A program made the position numbers and the translations under genes. The notes below the pieces were generated by a model. That model ran no database searches, was not told where the DNA came from, and worked only from the letters and a program-made list of their open reading frames with translations. Shown piece by piece: positions 34,674 to 45,167 of a stretch of DNA of 53,651 bases. Location: NCBI GenBank assembly GCA_039680175.1, contig JBDKTO010000071.1, positions 1 through 53,651 of the forward strand, given 5' to 3'. Position 1 is the first letter of the stretch, and each line of letters opens with the position of its first letter. The stretch is from Veillonellales bacterium (GTDB lineage Bacteria > Bacillota > Negativicutes > JAAYSF01).

Positions 34674-35615
34674 TTACAACAAAGAACGAATAATAGGTAA
34701 AATTCTTTTATACCATGCTATATTTTCTGAACTGGTTACATTTATAATTGATTCTTTTTGCGCAATGCCTATGAGATATACATCATCTTCAGACAAGATA
34801 TCTCTTGCAAATGGAATTTTTTTATTAGATGAAAACGAGTCTTCTTTAATTGTATCTTTTTCGCCATTTTCATTCGTAACACGTATTGTTGGAGCAGCTT
34901 GCCCGCCTATATGTACTAACATTTCCTTAATTCCTTCTTTGGAATCTGGCGAGTTAAACTTTGCGTTAGCAGATGACGATCCAATCTTTTTCATTTCAGC
35001 CCGCACTGCACTTGCCATAGGTAGCTGATCAAAGTCGTTGTTGAGAGGGAAAAAACGAAGCGTAACCCAATCTATCTTTTTCACATTTTTTAAAATAGAC
35101 TCAATATCTTCTCTCAGCGGTATATCTACTATATTTACGTTTGCTTTTGGCAACTTAACATAATCTTTATTTTTCTTCTTTTCTTCCTTATTAAATTCAC
35201 GGACATATTTACTCAAAAAAAATCTTACCGTTTTCTGGAAACTTCTAATATCGGGACTAGCATTTTCATTTCGAACAAGAACCATACGGTGATTTTTTAG
35301 AAATATAATAAATCGTGAGTATGGAGCGGTTGGATGTTGGGCAGGAGAAACTGTTAATTCTCCATTTTTTACAGTTGTATGAATTCTATATTCTGTTTCT
35401 TTAATATAGTTCCCTACAAGTACATATTCTTCTGCGTCAAATTTTTTTATTTTAACATGGTTTAATAAAAATGAAGGAATTTCATCTTTTTTTCCTCGTA
35501 TATAACCAGCGTTAAAGGCGGGAAAAATAACATCCTCAAAATGAGATAACATTGGTTCTTCTTTATCCCCAAACGTAATATTGAAATTAGCCAAGTGCAT
35601 AATCTTTTCTTCCAT
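34674..35615 (-). CDS. Uncharacterised 313-aa protein, first gene of the NdpA cassette
   Basis: No family recognised. It starts MEEKIMHLANFNITFG, is soluble, and mixes beta-rich stretches (RIHTTVKNGELTVSP, FIIFLKNHRMVLV) with a Lys-rich central linker (EFNKEEKKKNKDYVKL). The C-terminal third (VYLIGIAQKESIINV) could be a second small domain. The ATG at 35615 follows AGGGGG with 9 bp; an extension of 8 codons includes that RBS. It is co-oriented with the membrane protein and NdpA genes and probably opens their operon; a sensor or recognition role is possible but unproven. Confidence 0.7.
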   Translation of the reverse strand: MEEKIMHLANFNITFGDKEEPMLSHFEDVIFPAFNAGYIRGKKDEIPSFLLNHVKIKKFDAEEYVLVGNYIKETEYRIHTTVKNGELTVSPAQHPTAPYSRFIIFLKNHRMVLVRNENASPDIRSFQKTVRFFLSKYVREFNKEEKKKNKDYVKLPKANVNIVDIPLREDIESILKNVKKIDWVTLRFFPLNNDFDQLPMASAVRAEMKKIGSSSANAKFNSPDSKEGIKEMLVHIGGQAAPTIRVTNENGEKDTIKEDSFSSNKKIPFARDILSEDDVYLIGIAQKESIINVTSSENIAWYKRILPIIRSLL

Positions 35616-35670
35616 GTTAAATGGCCCCCTAAAAATCATGTCAGCTCCGCTGCAAATAACTTATTTCGGT

Positions 35671-35698
35671 ATTATTCGACACATATTTTGAACGTCAA
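35671..35698 (-). promoter_or_regulatory. Putative promoter of the NdpA cassette
   Basis: On the minus strand TTGACG (35698-35693) and AATAAT (35676-35671) are 16 bp apart, about 55 bp upstream of the 35615 start codon. Confidence 0.5.
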
Positions 35699-35884
35699 TA
35701 CCACACCTTTATAGTTTGGTTGCTCTTTTCAAACGGTTCCGATATTTAGCATTTTATATTAAATTTAGTTGATGTTGATAGCACATAAACACAACCACAT
35801 GCGGAATTGTAAATGATACTTATATTCTGGAGAAGACGTTTATTTATTTGTATAATTATCATAAAAGTGGTATGCAAAGGGGTT

Positions 35885-36070
35885 GGTAGTCTCCAATCCT
35901 CATATTTATGCGAGCTTGCTTTTTTCATAATATATTCAATAACACCCTGCTTTTAAATCTTCCAAACCGGTTATACCGGACCGAAAGATAATAATTATAA
36001 GCGGTTTACCGGCTGAAAGAACTTCACACAGTTGTTCTACGCACGGGATCTCCCCATAATTATTAAGCAT
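35885..36070 (-). pseudogene. Excisionase-family HTH protein, decayed
   Basis: From the ATG at 36070 the frame reads LNNYGEIPCVEQLCEVLSAGK, which resembles the start of small MerR/excisionase HTH proteins. It then shifts: another frame gives VWKI-KQGVIEYIMKKASSHKYED, which closely matches the end of the intact protein at 46137-46322 (VWKIPKQGVVEYVL). At least one indel and stops separate the two parts. A GGAGG RBS remains. It is a broken homologue of the gene on the other side of the restriction-modification locus. Confidence 0.65.
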
Positions 36071-36277
36071 AATTTTTTTACCTCCGAAAAGATTGTTTTG
36101 CTGTAATATAAAGAGCTGTATAAAAAATATCATGATTTTAGGGAAAAGACATAAAATAATTCGACAAAAAATGAATCAATGTTTAATTAACCTTACTCAT
36201 TTTGCAGGATATGACAGATGGTATATAGAAGATTTTAGGAGATGTTGTTTCGGTGAAGTGAGGGAGCGGTTCTAGTT

Positions 36278-39200
36278 ATGGAGGTATTTAACAATACCGT
36301 CAACGTTGTAAAAGATGATTTGGCTAAGACCATTATTCCCGGCAGCAAACTTTCTATTGCTGCTGCTTGTTTTTCGATTTGCTTATCAGGAACTGAAAGC
36401 TCAGTTGGAGAAAATCGACGAGTTGCGCTTTGTTTTTACTTCGCCGACTTTTGTTGCGGAAAAAACGCCGAAGGAAAAGCGAGAATTCTATATTCCCCGC
36501 TTGACCCGAGAAAAAAGCCTTTACGGTACGGAATTTGAAGTCAAGTTGCGCAATGAGCTGAAGCAGAAGGCGATTGCCCAAGAATGTGCGGAATGGATCA
36601 AGAAAAAAGTACATTTTAAAACGAATACCACGCAAGAGAATATGAGTGGTTTTTTAAATGTGCAGTCTTCGTCAGAAAACCTGACGTATATGCCGTTGAA
36701 TGGATTTACTACCGTCGATATTGGCTGCAAGCGGGGCAATAATGTTTATAACATGGTCAATAAGTTTGAGGCTCCATTCAGCAGCGAATATGTACGCCTT
36801 TTTGACGGTATTTGGTCGGATTATACAAAATTGCAAGATGTTACAGATGAAGTTATGGAGAGCATTTCCGCTGTGTATCAGGAGAATCCGGCGGAATTGA
36901 TTTATTTTATGGCTTTGTACAATATTTTCAACGAGTTTCTGGATGATATTTCCGAAGATATTTTACCGAATGAAGCGACCGGATTTAAAAGCAGTGTGGT
37001 CTGGAATAAATTATATAATTTTCAGAAGGATGCGGCACTGGCGATTATCAATAAGCTGGAACAATATAACGGCTGTATTTTGGCGGATAGTGTCGGACTC
37101 GGCAAGACATTTACGGCCTTAGCGGTTATCAAATATTATGAAGGGCGGAATAAAAGCGTATTGGTTCTTTGCCCGAAAAAGCTGAAAGACAATTGGCTGA
37201 CGTATCGGGGCAATTTAGTCAATAATCCGTTGGTGCAAGATCGGCTGCGCTATGATGTGCTTTACCATACAGACGTTTCCCGCGAACGCGGCGACACGGC
37301 CATCGGGTTGCCGCTTGACCGGATTAACTGGGGTAATTATGATTTAGTCGTGATAGACGAATCCCATAATTTTCGTAACGGCGGTGCCTTTAATGGCAAA
37401 GACAGCGAAAAAGAAAATCGCTATCTTCGTTTATTGAATCGTGTCATTCGTCCCGGCGTGCAGACAAAAGTGCTTATGCTTTCGGCGACGCCGGTTAATA
37501 ACCGCTTTAATGATTTAAAAAACCAATTGGCTTTAGCCTATGAAGGACGAGCGGAAATCATCAATGAAAAATTGAATACGAAATCGGACATTGATACCAT
37601 ATTTCGGCAGGCACAGGCGGCGTTTAATGTTTGGAGTTCAATGCCGGAAAAACAGCGAACAACCGAAGCGTTATTGAAAAAACTTGACTTCGACTTTTTT
37701 GAAGTGCTCGACAGCGTAACGATTGCCCGGTCGCGCAAGCATATCCAGCGGTATTACGATACAAGTGAAATCGGTAGTTTTCCGAAGCGGAATAAACCAA
37801 TTTCTCTTAGACCAAGGCTGACCCACAGAGAAGGCGCGATCAATTATAAAGAAGTTTACGAGCAGCTAATGAACTTGAATCTTTCGCTTTATACGCCGTC
37901 CTACTATATTCATGCCAGCAAACTAAAAAAATACATTGATACAGAATCGAAGCATGGCAAAAATTTGTCCCAGAGCGGCCGCGAGGAAGGCATCCGCCGT
38001 TTAATGAGCATCAATCTGCTGAAGCGAATGGAAAGCTCCGTCCATTCATTTTGCCTGACCGTACAGCGAATTCGGCAAATGTACGCGTCGATGCTGGAAC
38101 AGATTATGACCATGGGGCCGGGGAAAAGAATCAATACCCAGGAGCTTTCCGACATGGAAGATTTTGATTTGGATGATCAGAACCTGGATGTGTTTTGTGT
38201 CGGCAAGAATTTTAGAATTGATTTGCGGGATATTGATGTCCTTTCCTGGCAGCGTGATCTTAAGGCCGATTTAGAAATTCTGGACTTATTGATCGCAATG
38301 ATTGAAGACATAACACCACAATACGATTCCAAGCTCAATACGCTGCTGCAGGTTGTCGGCAGCAAAATAGAAAATCCGATCAATTCCGGTAAGAAAAAAA
38401 TTATTGTATTTACTGCGTTTGCGGATACAGCGGAATATTTGTATGAGCATGTCAGCGCTTTCGTACAAAAAAAGTACGGCTTGAATACAGCGCTGATTAC
38501 CGGTACAATTGCCGGTAAAACAACGATTCCCCGCTTTCCTGCCGATATGAATGAGATTTTGACAGCTTTTTCACCGATTTCTAAGGAAAAAGTATTGTCG
38601 AATCGAAACGACTCCAATGAGATTGACGTACTGATTGCAACGGACTGCATTTCGGAAGGCCAAAACCTGCAGGACTGCGATTATCTGATTAACTATGATA
38701 TTCACTGGAATCCCGTTCGCATTATTCAGCGATTCGGGCGCATTGACCGTATCGGCAGCCAGAATGAAGTCATTCAGCTTGTCAACTTTTGGCCGGATTT
38801 AACGCTGGACGACTATATCAATTTAAAAAGCCGCGTGGAAATACGCATGAAGATTTCCATTATGACTTCTACCGGCGACGATGACTATATCAATCAGGAA
38901 GAGAACGGCGATTTGCAGTATCGGCGACGTCAGCTGGAACGGCTGCAGGATGAAGTCGTCGATTTGGAAGAAATGACAACCGGTATTTCTATTATGGATT
39001 TAGGATTGAATGAATTTCGAATGGATTTGTTGAATTATTTGAAAGAGCAGCCTAATCTTGATCGTGTGCCGCTGGGAATCCATGCCGTGGTTCACGGCGA
39101 ACAGCCGGGTGTCATCTTTGTTCTGAAAAACGTGAATACGGCGATTAACATCAAAAATCAAAATCGGCTGCATCCTTTTTATATCGTCTACATCGGTGAT

Positions 39201-39506
39201 GACGGCAGAGTAATCTGCAACCATCTGGAACCGAAATCATCTTTAGACATCATGCGGCATTTTTCCCGGGGGAAGAGCGAACCTGATATGGAGGCCTGCC
39301 GATTTTTTAATAGCAGAACCCAGGACGGCAGAAATATGGAAAAAGTTTCAGAACTTCTGGAACAAGCTGTTTCCGCTATTATTGATGTAAAAGCAGCAAG
39401 AGATATTGACAGCTTTTTTGCCAATTGTCAAACGACATTCCTTTCCGATGGAATCTCCGGGTTGGATGATTTTGAATTAATCTGTTTTATGGCGGTGATT
39501 GCATGA
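36278..39506 (+). pseudogene. PLD-like/SNF2-type helicase, frameshifted near its N-terminus
   Basis: The natural start is ATG 36278 (MEVFNNTVNVVKDDLAKTII, then GSKLSIAAACFSI). After about 34 codons, near 36377-36381, the frame breaks and continues in another frame as AYQELKAQLEKIDELRF. About two bases seem lost (an expected TAT codon is reduced to T). From there a 1,000-residue open frame holds the helicase: ILADSVGLGKTFTALA (motif I), VVIDESHNF (II), MLSATPVNN (III), and EGQNLQDCDYLINYD with IIQRFGRIDRIGS (V-VI). The N-terminal part is a PLD-like domain, the C-terminal ~250 aa are uncharacterised. It ends with ATGA overlap to the DUF4391 gene. Sequencing error would also explain the shift. 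Confidence 0.75.
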
Positions 39507-40147
39507 AGGCGCTTCCAGCAGCCACTGCGGTGAATCGGATTTTGCCAAAAGAAGCTTTTTACCAGAGGCTGTCCTTGAGCAGCGAACTCAAAGCCCGCTT
39601 CGTAGCCGACATCAGCCATATCAGTCTGGCCAACTCTTTGACAGCGGATACTCTGAATATCCAGCCGGGCTGCGACGTCAAGGAAATCCTTTTGCTCGTC
39701 GTGGATTTGAAAGCTCAGGACTTTGAATATCGGATTATAGAACGGATCACCCGACAGAACCAGCATCATCTTGTATTTCAACTGCGCTATGAAGGCTGGG
39801 AACAGTTCGCCCTCTACTGCAGCAAGCTTTACAAAACCGAATGGCAGGCCAACGGTGAACTGGAATTTGACTTTTCCGGCAGTTTCACACTGGACGATAT
39901 ATGGTCTTGCTTTGTTCGGCAGATTGCCTTGCGGCAGGAGATACTGCCGAATCGTCAGGGAGTCGAAGTTGCAGAATTACTGGAAAAGCAGGAACATATT
40001 TTAAAATTGCAGCGAGATATTGATAAGATGGAGAAACAGACCAGGACGGAAAAGCAGCCGAAGAAAAAGTATGCTTTATATACGGAGATGCAAACATTGA
40101 AACGCCGGCTGGCGGAAGAAAAAGGGGAATACACATGGAAAAACTGA
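39503..40147 (+). CDS. DUF4391 protein
   Basis: A 214-aa protein of the DUF4391 family: VNRILPKEAFYQRL at the start, a beta-rich core (ILLLVVDLKAQDFEYRIIE), LVFQLRYEGWEQFALYCSKLY, and a C-terminal coiled coil with many Lys/Glu/Gln (LEKQEHILKLQRDIDKMEKQ). Function unknown. The family is often found between a helicase gene and a type III methylase gene, as here. It overlaps the helicase by 4 bp and the methylase by 13 bp. Confidence 0.8.
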   Translation: MKALPAATAVNRILPKEAFYQRLSLSSELKARFVADISHISLANSLTADTLNIQPGCDVKEILLLVVDLKAQDFEYRIIERITRQNQHHLVFQLRYEGWEQFALYCSKLYKTEWQANGELEFDFSGSFTLDDIWSCFVRQIALRQEILPNRQGVEVAELLEKQEHILKLQRDIDKMEKQTRTEKQPKKKYALYTEMQTLKRRLAEEKGEYTWKN

Positions 40148-42051
40148 AAATGCATTCCATTGATCAGGTTGCAGACAATATCGAAAAAATCGGCGCATTG
40201 TTTCCCAATGCGCTTACTGAAACAATTAAGGACGGCAAAGCAGTCCGCAGGATTGATTTTGATGTATTGAAACAAGAGCTTGCCGATAGCATTATTGAAG
40301 GACCCAAGGAACGATATCAATTTACCTGGCCGGATAAAAAGAAAGCGATTTTGCTGGCGAATGCCCCTATTGCCAAAACACTGCGCCCCTGCCGGGAGGA
40401 AAGCGTCGACTTCGACACGACGGAAAACCTCTACATCGAAGGCGACAATCTTGAAGTGCTGAAGCTGCTGCAGGAAACCTATCTGGGCAAAGTAAAGCTG
40501 ATCTACATTGACCCGCCTTATAATACAGGCAAAGATTTTGTCTACGAGGATGATTTTGCCCAGAATGCGGACGAATATTTGGCCAACAGCGGACAGTTCA
40601 CCGACGATGGCGACCAGCTGGTTGCTAATTTAGAGAGCAATGGCCGGTTTCATACGGACTGGCTGAATATGATGTATCCACGGTTAAAACTGGCGAAAGA
40701 TTTATTAACCGACGATGGAGTTATTTTTATCAGCATTGATGATAATGAAGTGGAAAATTTGAAAAAAATTTGTAATGAAATATTTGGTGGGAATAATTTT
40801 GCTGGTTGTATTGTATGGAAGAAAAAAACGAATGGAAACAATGTAGGCGTAATACCACCGGTCCATGATTATCTACTTGTATATTCAAAATCTATAATGA
40901 CGATATGTGATATTGGGTATGAAGTAAGTCAAGAAGAAAAACAATCGACCTTTAGCAATCCCGATAATGATCCACGCGGTGATTGGGATACAATGGATTT
41001 ATCTGCAAATCATAAAGGACCATATTTCTCCATTACAAATCCTAAAACAGGTGAAGCTTTTTTTCCGCCTAAAGGTCGTTATTGGGTTTTTAATGAAAAA
41101 GAAACGTTAAAACGCATTAAAGATGGGACAATAATTTTTGGAAAATCAGGAAATGCAAGACCCGTTCAAAAAGTTTTTTTAAAGGATAAAGTAACAAAAA
41201 AAAGAAAAGCAGAGTCTTGGTGGGACAATCAAGGTATGAATGAAGATGCAACTACTGAATTGGCGACATTATTCGGAATTCCTAAGCTATTTTCTCATCC
41301 TAAACCAACAAAATTATTAAAAAATATATGTTCAATTGTGCTACATAAAAATGATATTATTTTAGACTTTTTTTCAGGGTCTGGAACTTCTGCAGACGCT
41401 GTTATTCAATATAGTGCCGAAAATATAAATGTAGCACCAAGGTTTATTATGGTTCAGTTACCAGAGGACTTATTAGAAACTTTAAGCCATTCTGATAGTA
41501 ACGCTAAAGCATCTATTCAAGTAGCAATTGATTTTTTGGAAAAAGAAAGCAAACCATTATTGATTACTGAAATCGGCAAAGAACGCATCCGCCGTGCCGG
41601 ACAGAAAATTAAAGCGGATCATCCGCTGACTACCCAGAATTTAGATATCGGTTTTCGCGTACTGAAAGTCGATTCCAGCAATATGGAAGATGTCTACTAT
41701 CATCCGAGTGAGGTGACGCAGCTGAATCTTCGTTCAATGGTGGACAATATAAAGAAAGACCGTACGCCGGAAGATTTGCTGTTTCAGGTGATACTGGATT
41801 TGGGAATTTTGCTTTCCGCCAAAATCGAAGAAAAGATTATCGGTGGCAAGAAGGTATTCAATGTGGACGATGGGTATCTGCTGGCCTGCTTTGATAGTGA
41901 CGTTACCGACGAAACCGTTCAGGAAATCGCCAAATGTCGGCCCTATTATGCAGTTTTCCGTGACAGTAGCCTTGCCAATGACAATGTGGCCGCAAATTTT
42001 GAACAGATTTTTGCCACCTACAGCCCGTCAGCCGTAAGGAAGGTGCTGTAA
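40135..42051 (+). CDS. Type III restriction-modification DNA methyltransferase (Mod)
   Basis: A 638-aa beta-class N6-adenine methylase. The catalytic motif IV is IDPPYNTGKDFVYEDDF at about residue 127 and the SAM-binding motif I is LDFFSGSGTSADAV near residue 415. The N-terminal EGDNLEVLKLLQETYLGKVK is typical. Between them lies the target recognition domain (about residues 205-480), whose DNA (about 40735-41575) is clearly more AT-rich than both flanks, as if exchanged. The gene appears intact, so the methylase could be active even though res is broken. One base separates it from the RhuM gene. Confidence 0.93.
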   Translation: MEKLKMHSIDQVADNIEKIGALFPNALTETIKDGKAVRRIDFDVLKQELADSIIEGPKERYQFTWPDKKKAILLANAPIAKTLRPCREESVDFDTTENLYIEGDNLEVLKLLQETYLGKVKLIYIDPPYNTGKDFVYEDDFAQNADEYLANSGQFTDDGDQLVANLESNGRFHTDWLNMMYPRLKLAKDLLTDDGVIFISIDDNEVENLKKICNEIFGGNNFAGCIVWKKKTNGNNVGVIPPVHDYLLVYSKSIMTICDIGYEVSQEEKQSTFSNPDNDPRGDWDTMDLSANHKGPYFSITNPKTGEAFFPPKGRYWVFNEKETLKRIKDGTIIFGKSGNARPVQKVFLKDKVTKKRKAESWWDNQGMNEDATTELATLFGIPKLFSHPKPTKLLKNICSIVLHKNDIILDFFSGSGTSADAVIQYSAENINVAPRFIMVQLPEDLLETLSHSDSNAKASIQVAIDFLEKESKPLLITEIGKERIRRAGQKIKADHPLTTQNLDIGFRVLKVDSSNMEDVYYHPSEVTQLNLRSMVDNIKKDRTPEDLLFQVILDLGILLSAKIEEKIIGGKKVFNVDDGYLLACFDSDVTDETVQEIAKCRPYYAVFRDSSLANDNVAANFEQIFATYSPSAVRKVL

Positions 42052-42052
42052 G

Positions 42053-43063
42053 ATGGATGAACAGGCTCTTGGAAGAATCCTTATTTACCGGAACGAAAAG
42101 GGCGATACCAAAATTGACGTCTATTTTGAGGCTGACACCATTTGGATGACTCAGAAAAGTCTTGCAGAATTATATCAAGTCCGTATTCCCACGATAAATG
42201 AACATATAAAAAATATTTTATCTGATGGTGAGCTTGATGAGTCAACTATTAGGGAATTCCTAATAGTTCAAAATGAAGGCGGTAGACAGATTGAAAGGCA
42301 TGTAAAACATTATAATTTCCAGATGGTGCTTGCGATCGGCTATCGTGTCCGCTCGAATGTGGGCATCCATTTCCGCAACTGGGCGTCGGCTATTCTGACG
42401 GAATACAGCCAAAAAGGTTTTGCGATGAACGACGAACGGTTGAAGAATCCGCAGCCTTTCGGCGCCGACTATTTTGATGAGCTGCTTGAACGGATCAGAG
42501 ATATCCGCACTTCGGAAAAGCGTTTCTATGAAAAGATTAAAGAAGTTTATGCGACCTCTGTGGATTATGACTCCAGAAGTGAAGCGGCTGCCAATTTTTT
42601 TGCAAACGTTCAAAACAAGATGCACTACAGCGTTCACGGTCATACGGCGGCTGAATTAATTGCCGGACGGGCGGATGCGAGTAAACTGAATATGGGACTG
42701 ACTTCATTTAAGGGAGCTGTAGTCCGTAAGCGTGACGTTGCCATTGCGAAAAACTATCTTAACAAGAACGAAATTTCGGAACTTAATCATATTGTAACCA
42801 TGTATCTTGATTATGCGGTGGATCAGGCGAGACACCGCATCCCTATGCATATGGCAGATTGGGAAGAAAAACTGGATTTATTTTTGCGGTTTAACGGTCG
42901 GGAAGTATTGAATAACTATGGAACAATTACTGCGGAAATTGCAAAAAAGCTAGCGGAACATGAATATGAAAAGTTTGATTCTCACCGCAAAGAACTTGCC
43001 GAGATGGATGTCAGGCAGCTTGAAGATCAGGTAAAATCCGTTGGACGGGAGAAAAAATCATGA
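42053..43063 (+). CDS. RhuM-family protein
   Basis: A 336-aa protein with the RhuM family pattern: IWMTQKSLAELYQVRIPTIN as an N-terminal DNA-binding part, FQMVLAIGYRVRSNVGIHFRNWA, LRNPQPFG-like segment, and a conserved middle with FANVQNKMHYSVHGHTAAE. RhuM was named as a Salmonella virulence protein; in many genomes it is an extra gene within type I or III restriction loci, with unknown role. It overlaps the res gene by 4 bp (ATGA). Confidence 0.9.
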   Translation: MDEQALGRILIYRNEKGDTKIDVYFEADTIWMTQKSLAELYQVRIPTINEHIKNILSDGELDESTIREFLIVQNEGGRQIERHVKHYNFQMVLAIGYRVRSNVGIHFRNWASAILTEYSQKGFAMNDERLKNPQPFGADYFDELLERIRDIRTSEKRFYEKIKEVYATSVDYDSRSEAAANFFANVQNKMHYSVHGHTAAELIAGRADASKLNMGLTSFKGAVVRKRDVAIAKNYLNKNEISELNHIVTMYLDYAVDQARHRIPMHMADWEEKLDLFLRFNGREVLNNYGTITAEIAKKLAEHEYEKFDSHRKELAEMDVRQLEDQVKSVGREKKS

Positions 43064-45058
43064 AGTTCCAGTTCAAAATTCAGCAATATCAGACCGACGC
43101 CGTAAACAGCGTTGTGGATGTTTTTGCCGGCCAGCCTTACCAATCCGGCTTGCAGTATACGCGGGATTTGGGTATTAAGGAAAAGCCGAAAGCGATGCCA
43201 GTTGAAGCCATGCCTTTGGATTTTTCGGAGCATGCGGCAGGGGCGGACGAAGACTTGGACGATGCGACAGGTTTTGCCAATGCTGCTTTGGTTTTGCGGG
43301 ACGAGCAATTGCTGGCGAATATCCGCAGCATGCAGCTTGGCAATAACATCAAGCAGTCTGTGGAACTGGTCAAAGATATCGGACGGTGCAGCCTTGATGT
43401 CGAAATGGAAACGGGAACCGGCAAGACCTACGTCTACAGTAAGACGATTTTTGAATTGAACAAAAAATACGGCTGGAGCAAGTTTATCGTAGTCGTTCCG
43501 TCTATTGCCATTCGCGAAGGGGTAAAGAAGTCTTTTGCGATAACGGAAGAACATTTCATGGAGCATTACAAGAAAAAAATGAGATTTTTTGTCTATAACA
43601 GCAAGAATTTTACGGATTTGGACAGCTTCAGCAGCAGTGCCAGCATAAACGTTATGATCATCAATATCCAGGCCTTCAACCGGACGATGAAAGAGGGGGC
43701 AAAAAATGCGGAAGCACTGCGTATTTATTCAGAACAGGATACCTTCGGCAGCCGCAGGCCGATCGATGTGATCAAGGCCAATCGGCCAATTTTGATTTTA
43801 GATGAACCGCAGAAAATGGGCGGTGCGGCAACGCAAAAAGCAGATGGAATATTTTGCAGGCAAGACTGTCATTGACGGCAAGGAGCAAAAGGTAGTGCTG
43901 GATGCAAAACAGGCACGGGTTATTTATCAATATCTGGTAAAAAATAATTATATTGATGAAAACGAAGCGATCACTGGTGAATATCACGATGCATTGGAAA
44001 ATAACAGGCTGGCGCCTCTGCCGGAGAGTTTGAAGAATATTGCCGCTGGTGTGCAGTGCTTGATACAAAGTGTATTTGATGAAAATGTGCTGAAGAATAT
44101 GGTTTCTAACGGAAATACAACCAAAGTTATAGAAAACGAACTGAATGATAACTTCTACAAGAAGGAATTCCAGACGCTCTGGCACTATATTAATCATAAA
44201 TATGCTTATACGGTTGATTTTAAAAGTTCGGAATTAGTTCGCAAAGCCGTAGCCCATATCAATGAGAAAATGCAGGTGGCATCGCTGCAATATACGGTTG
44301 TTTCCGCCAGCCAGCGTAAGGAACTGGATCAGGAAACCATAGCCCAGGGACAGAGCTTTGAAGACAAGAAAACGAAAACTAAGGATTTGAAAGCAGCCGG
44401 AATCGGCCAGGTAAAATATGATCTGATTGGAAAAGTCGCCGCTGGGACTACTCTGACGCGGCGTACTGCTGCCGAAATTCTCTATGGCATAACAGCGGAA
44501 AAATTTGCGATGTTCCGGGACAATCCGGAAGAATTCATCAGCAAAGCAATTCTGCTGATCGATGAGGAGAAGGCCACCATGATTGTCGAACACATTACCT
44601 ATAATTCGACGGATATGGGATATGACAGTACGATTTTTACGGCGGAAAAGCACAGCCAGAATATATCCCAAGCATTTAAAGGGAAAAAACATATTCAAGA
44701 CTATGTATTTACTGACGGGACGGCGGAAAAAAGCATCGAGCGCCGTTTTGCCGAAGACTTGGACAGTGCCGAAGAAGTTTGCGTATATGCTAAACTGCCT
44801 AAGGGATTTGCGATTCCGACTCCCGTTGGCCATTATTCCCCGGACTGGGCAATTGCTTTCTATGAAGGGACCGTAAAACATATCTATTTTATTGCTGAAA
44901 CTAAAGGCACCATGGAAAGCTTGCAACTGCGGCCGATAGAAAAAGCTAAGATTGATTGTGCCAAAAAGCTATTTAACGAAATATCCACCAGCAAAGTACG
45001 GTATCATGATGTCGACAGCTATCAAAGCCTATTGAATATCATGGGGCAATTAAAGTAA
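43060..45058 (+). pseudogene. Type III restriction endonuclease (Res) with large internal deletion
   Basis: The first part (43060-43845) matches Res up to the helicase motifs I and II: DVEMETGTGKTYVYSKTI and ILILDEPQKMGGAATQK. Then the frame ends at 43875. The second part (from about 43847, in another frame) begins at MEYFAGKTVIDGKEQKV, which belongs to a region after the helicase core, and continues to the PD-(D/E)xK nuclease (HYSPDWAIAFYE, AETKGTME). A normal Res is ~950-1000 aa; here about 260 + 400 residues remain, so roughly 300-350 residues with motifs III-VI are lost and the halves are out of frame. Restriction is therefore expected to be dead. Confidence 0.85.
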
Positions 45059-45167
45059 AAGTGACAAGGTGTAATAAGGGCTTATGAGTCAAACAACACA
45101 ACCAACTATTACACTTGATTTATAGGCGGGCAAGGGCATTCGTCTGGTATGGGAGATGAATTGATGT

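Noticed and set aside
35746-35928. 60-aa minus-strand open frame
   Set aside because: Its start is the shifted end of the decayed HTH gene; the rest is unrelated read-through.
36093-36275. 60-aa plus-strand open frame before the helicase
   Set aside because: No RBS and no recognisable domain; more likely leader sequence.
36278-40147. DISARM system (helicase plus methylase)
   Set aside because: The drmA and drmB genes are absent; Mod and Res belong to a type III locus.
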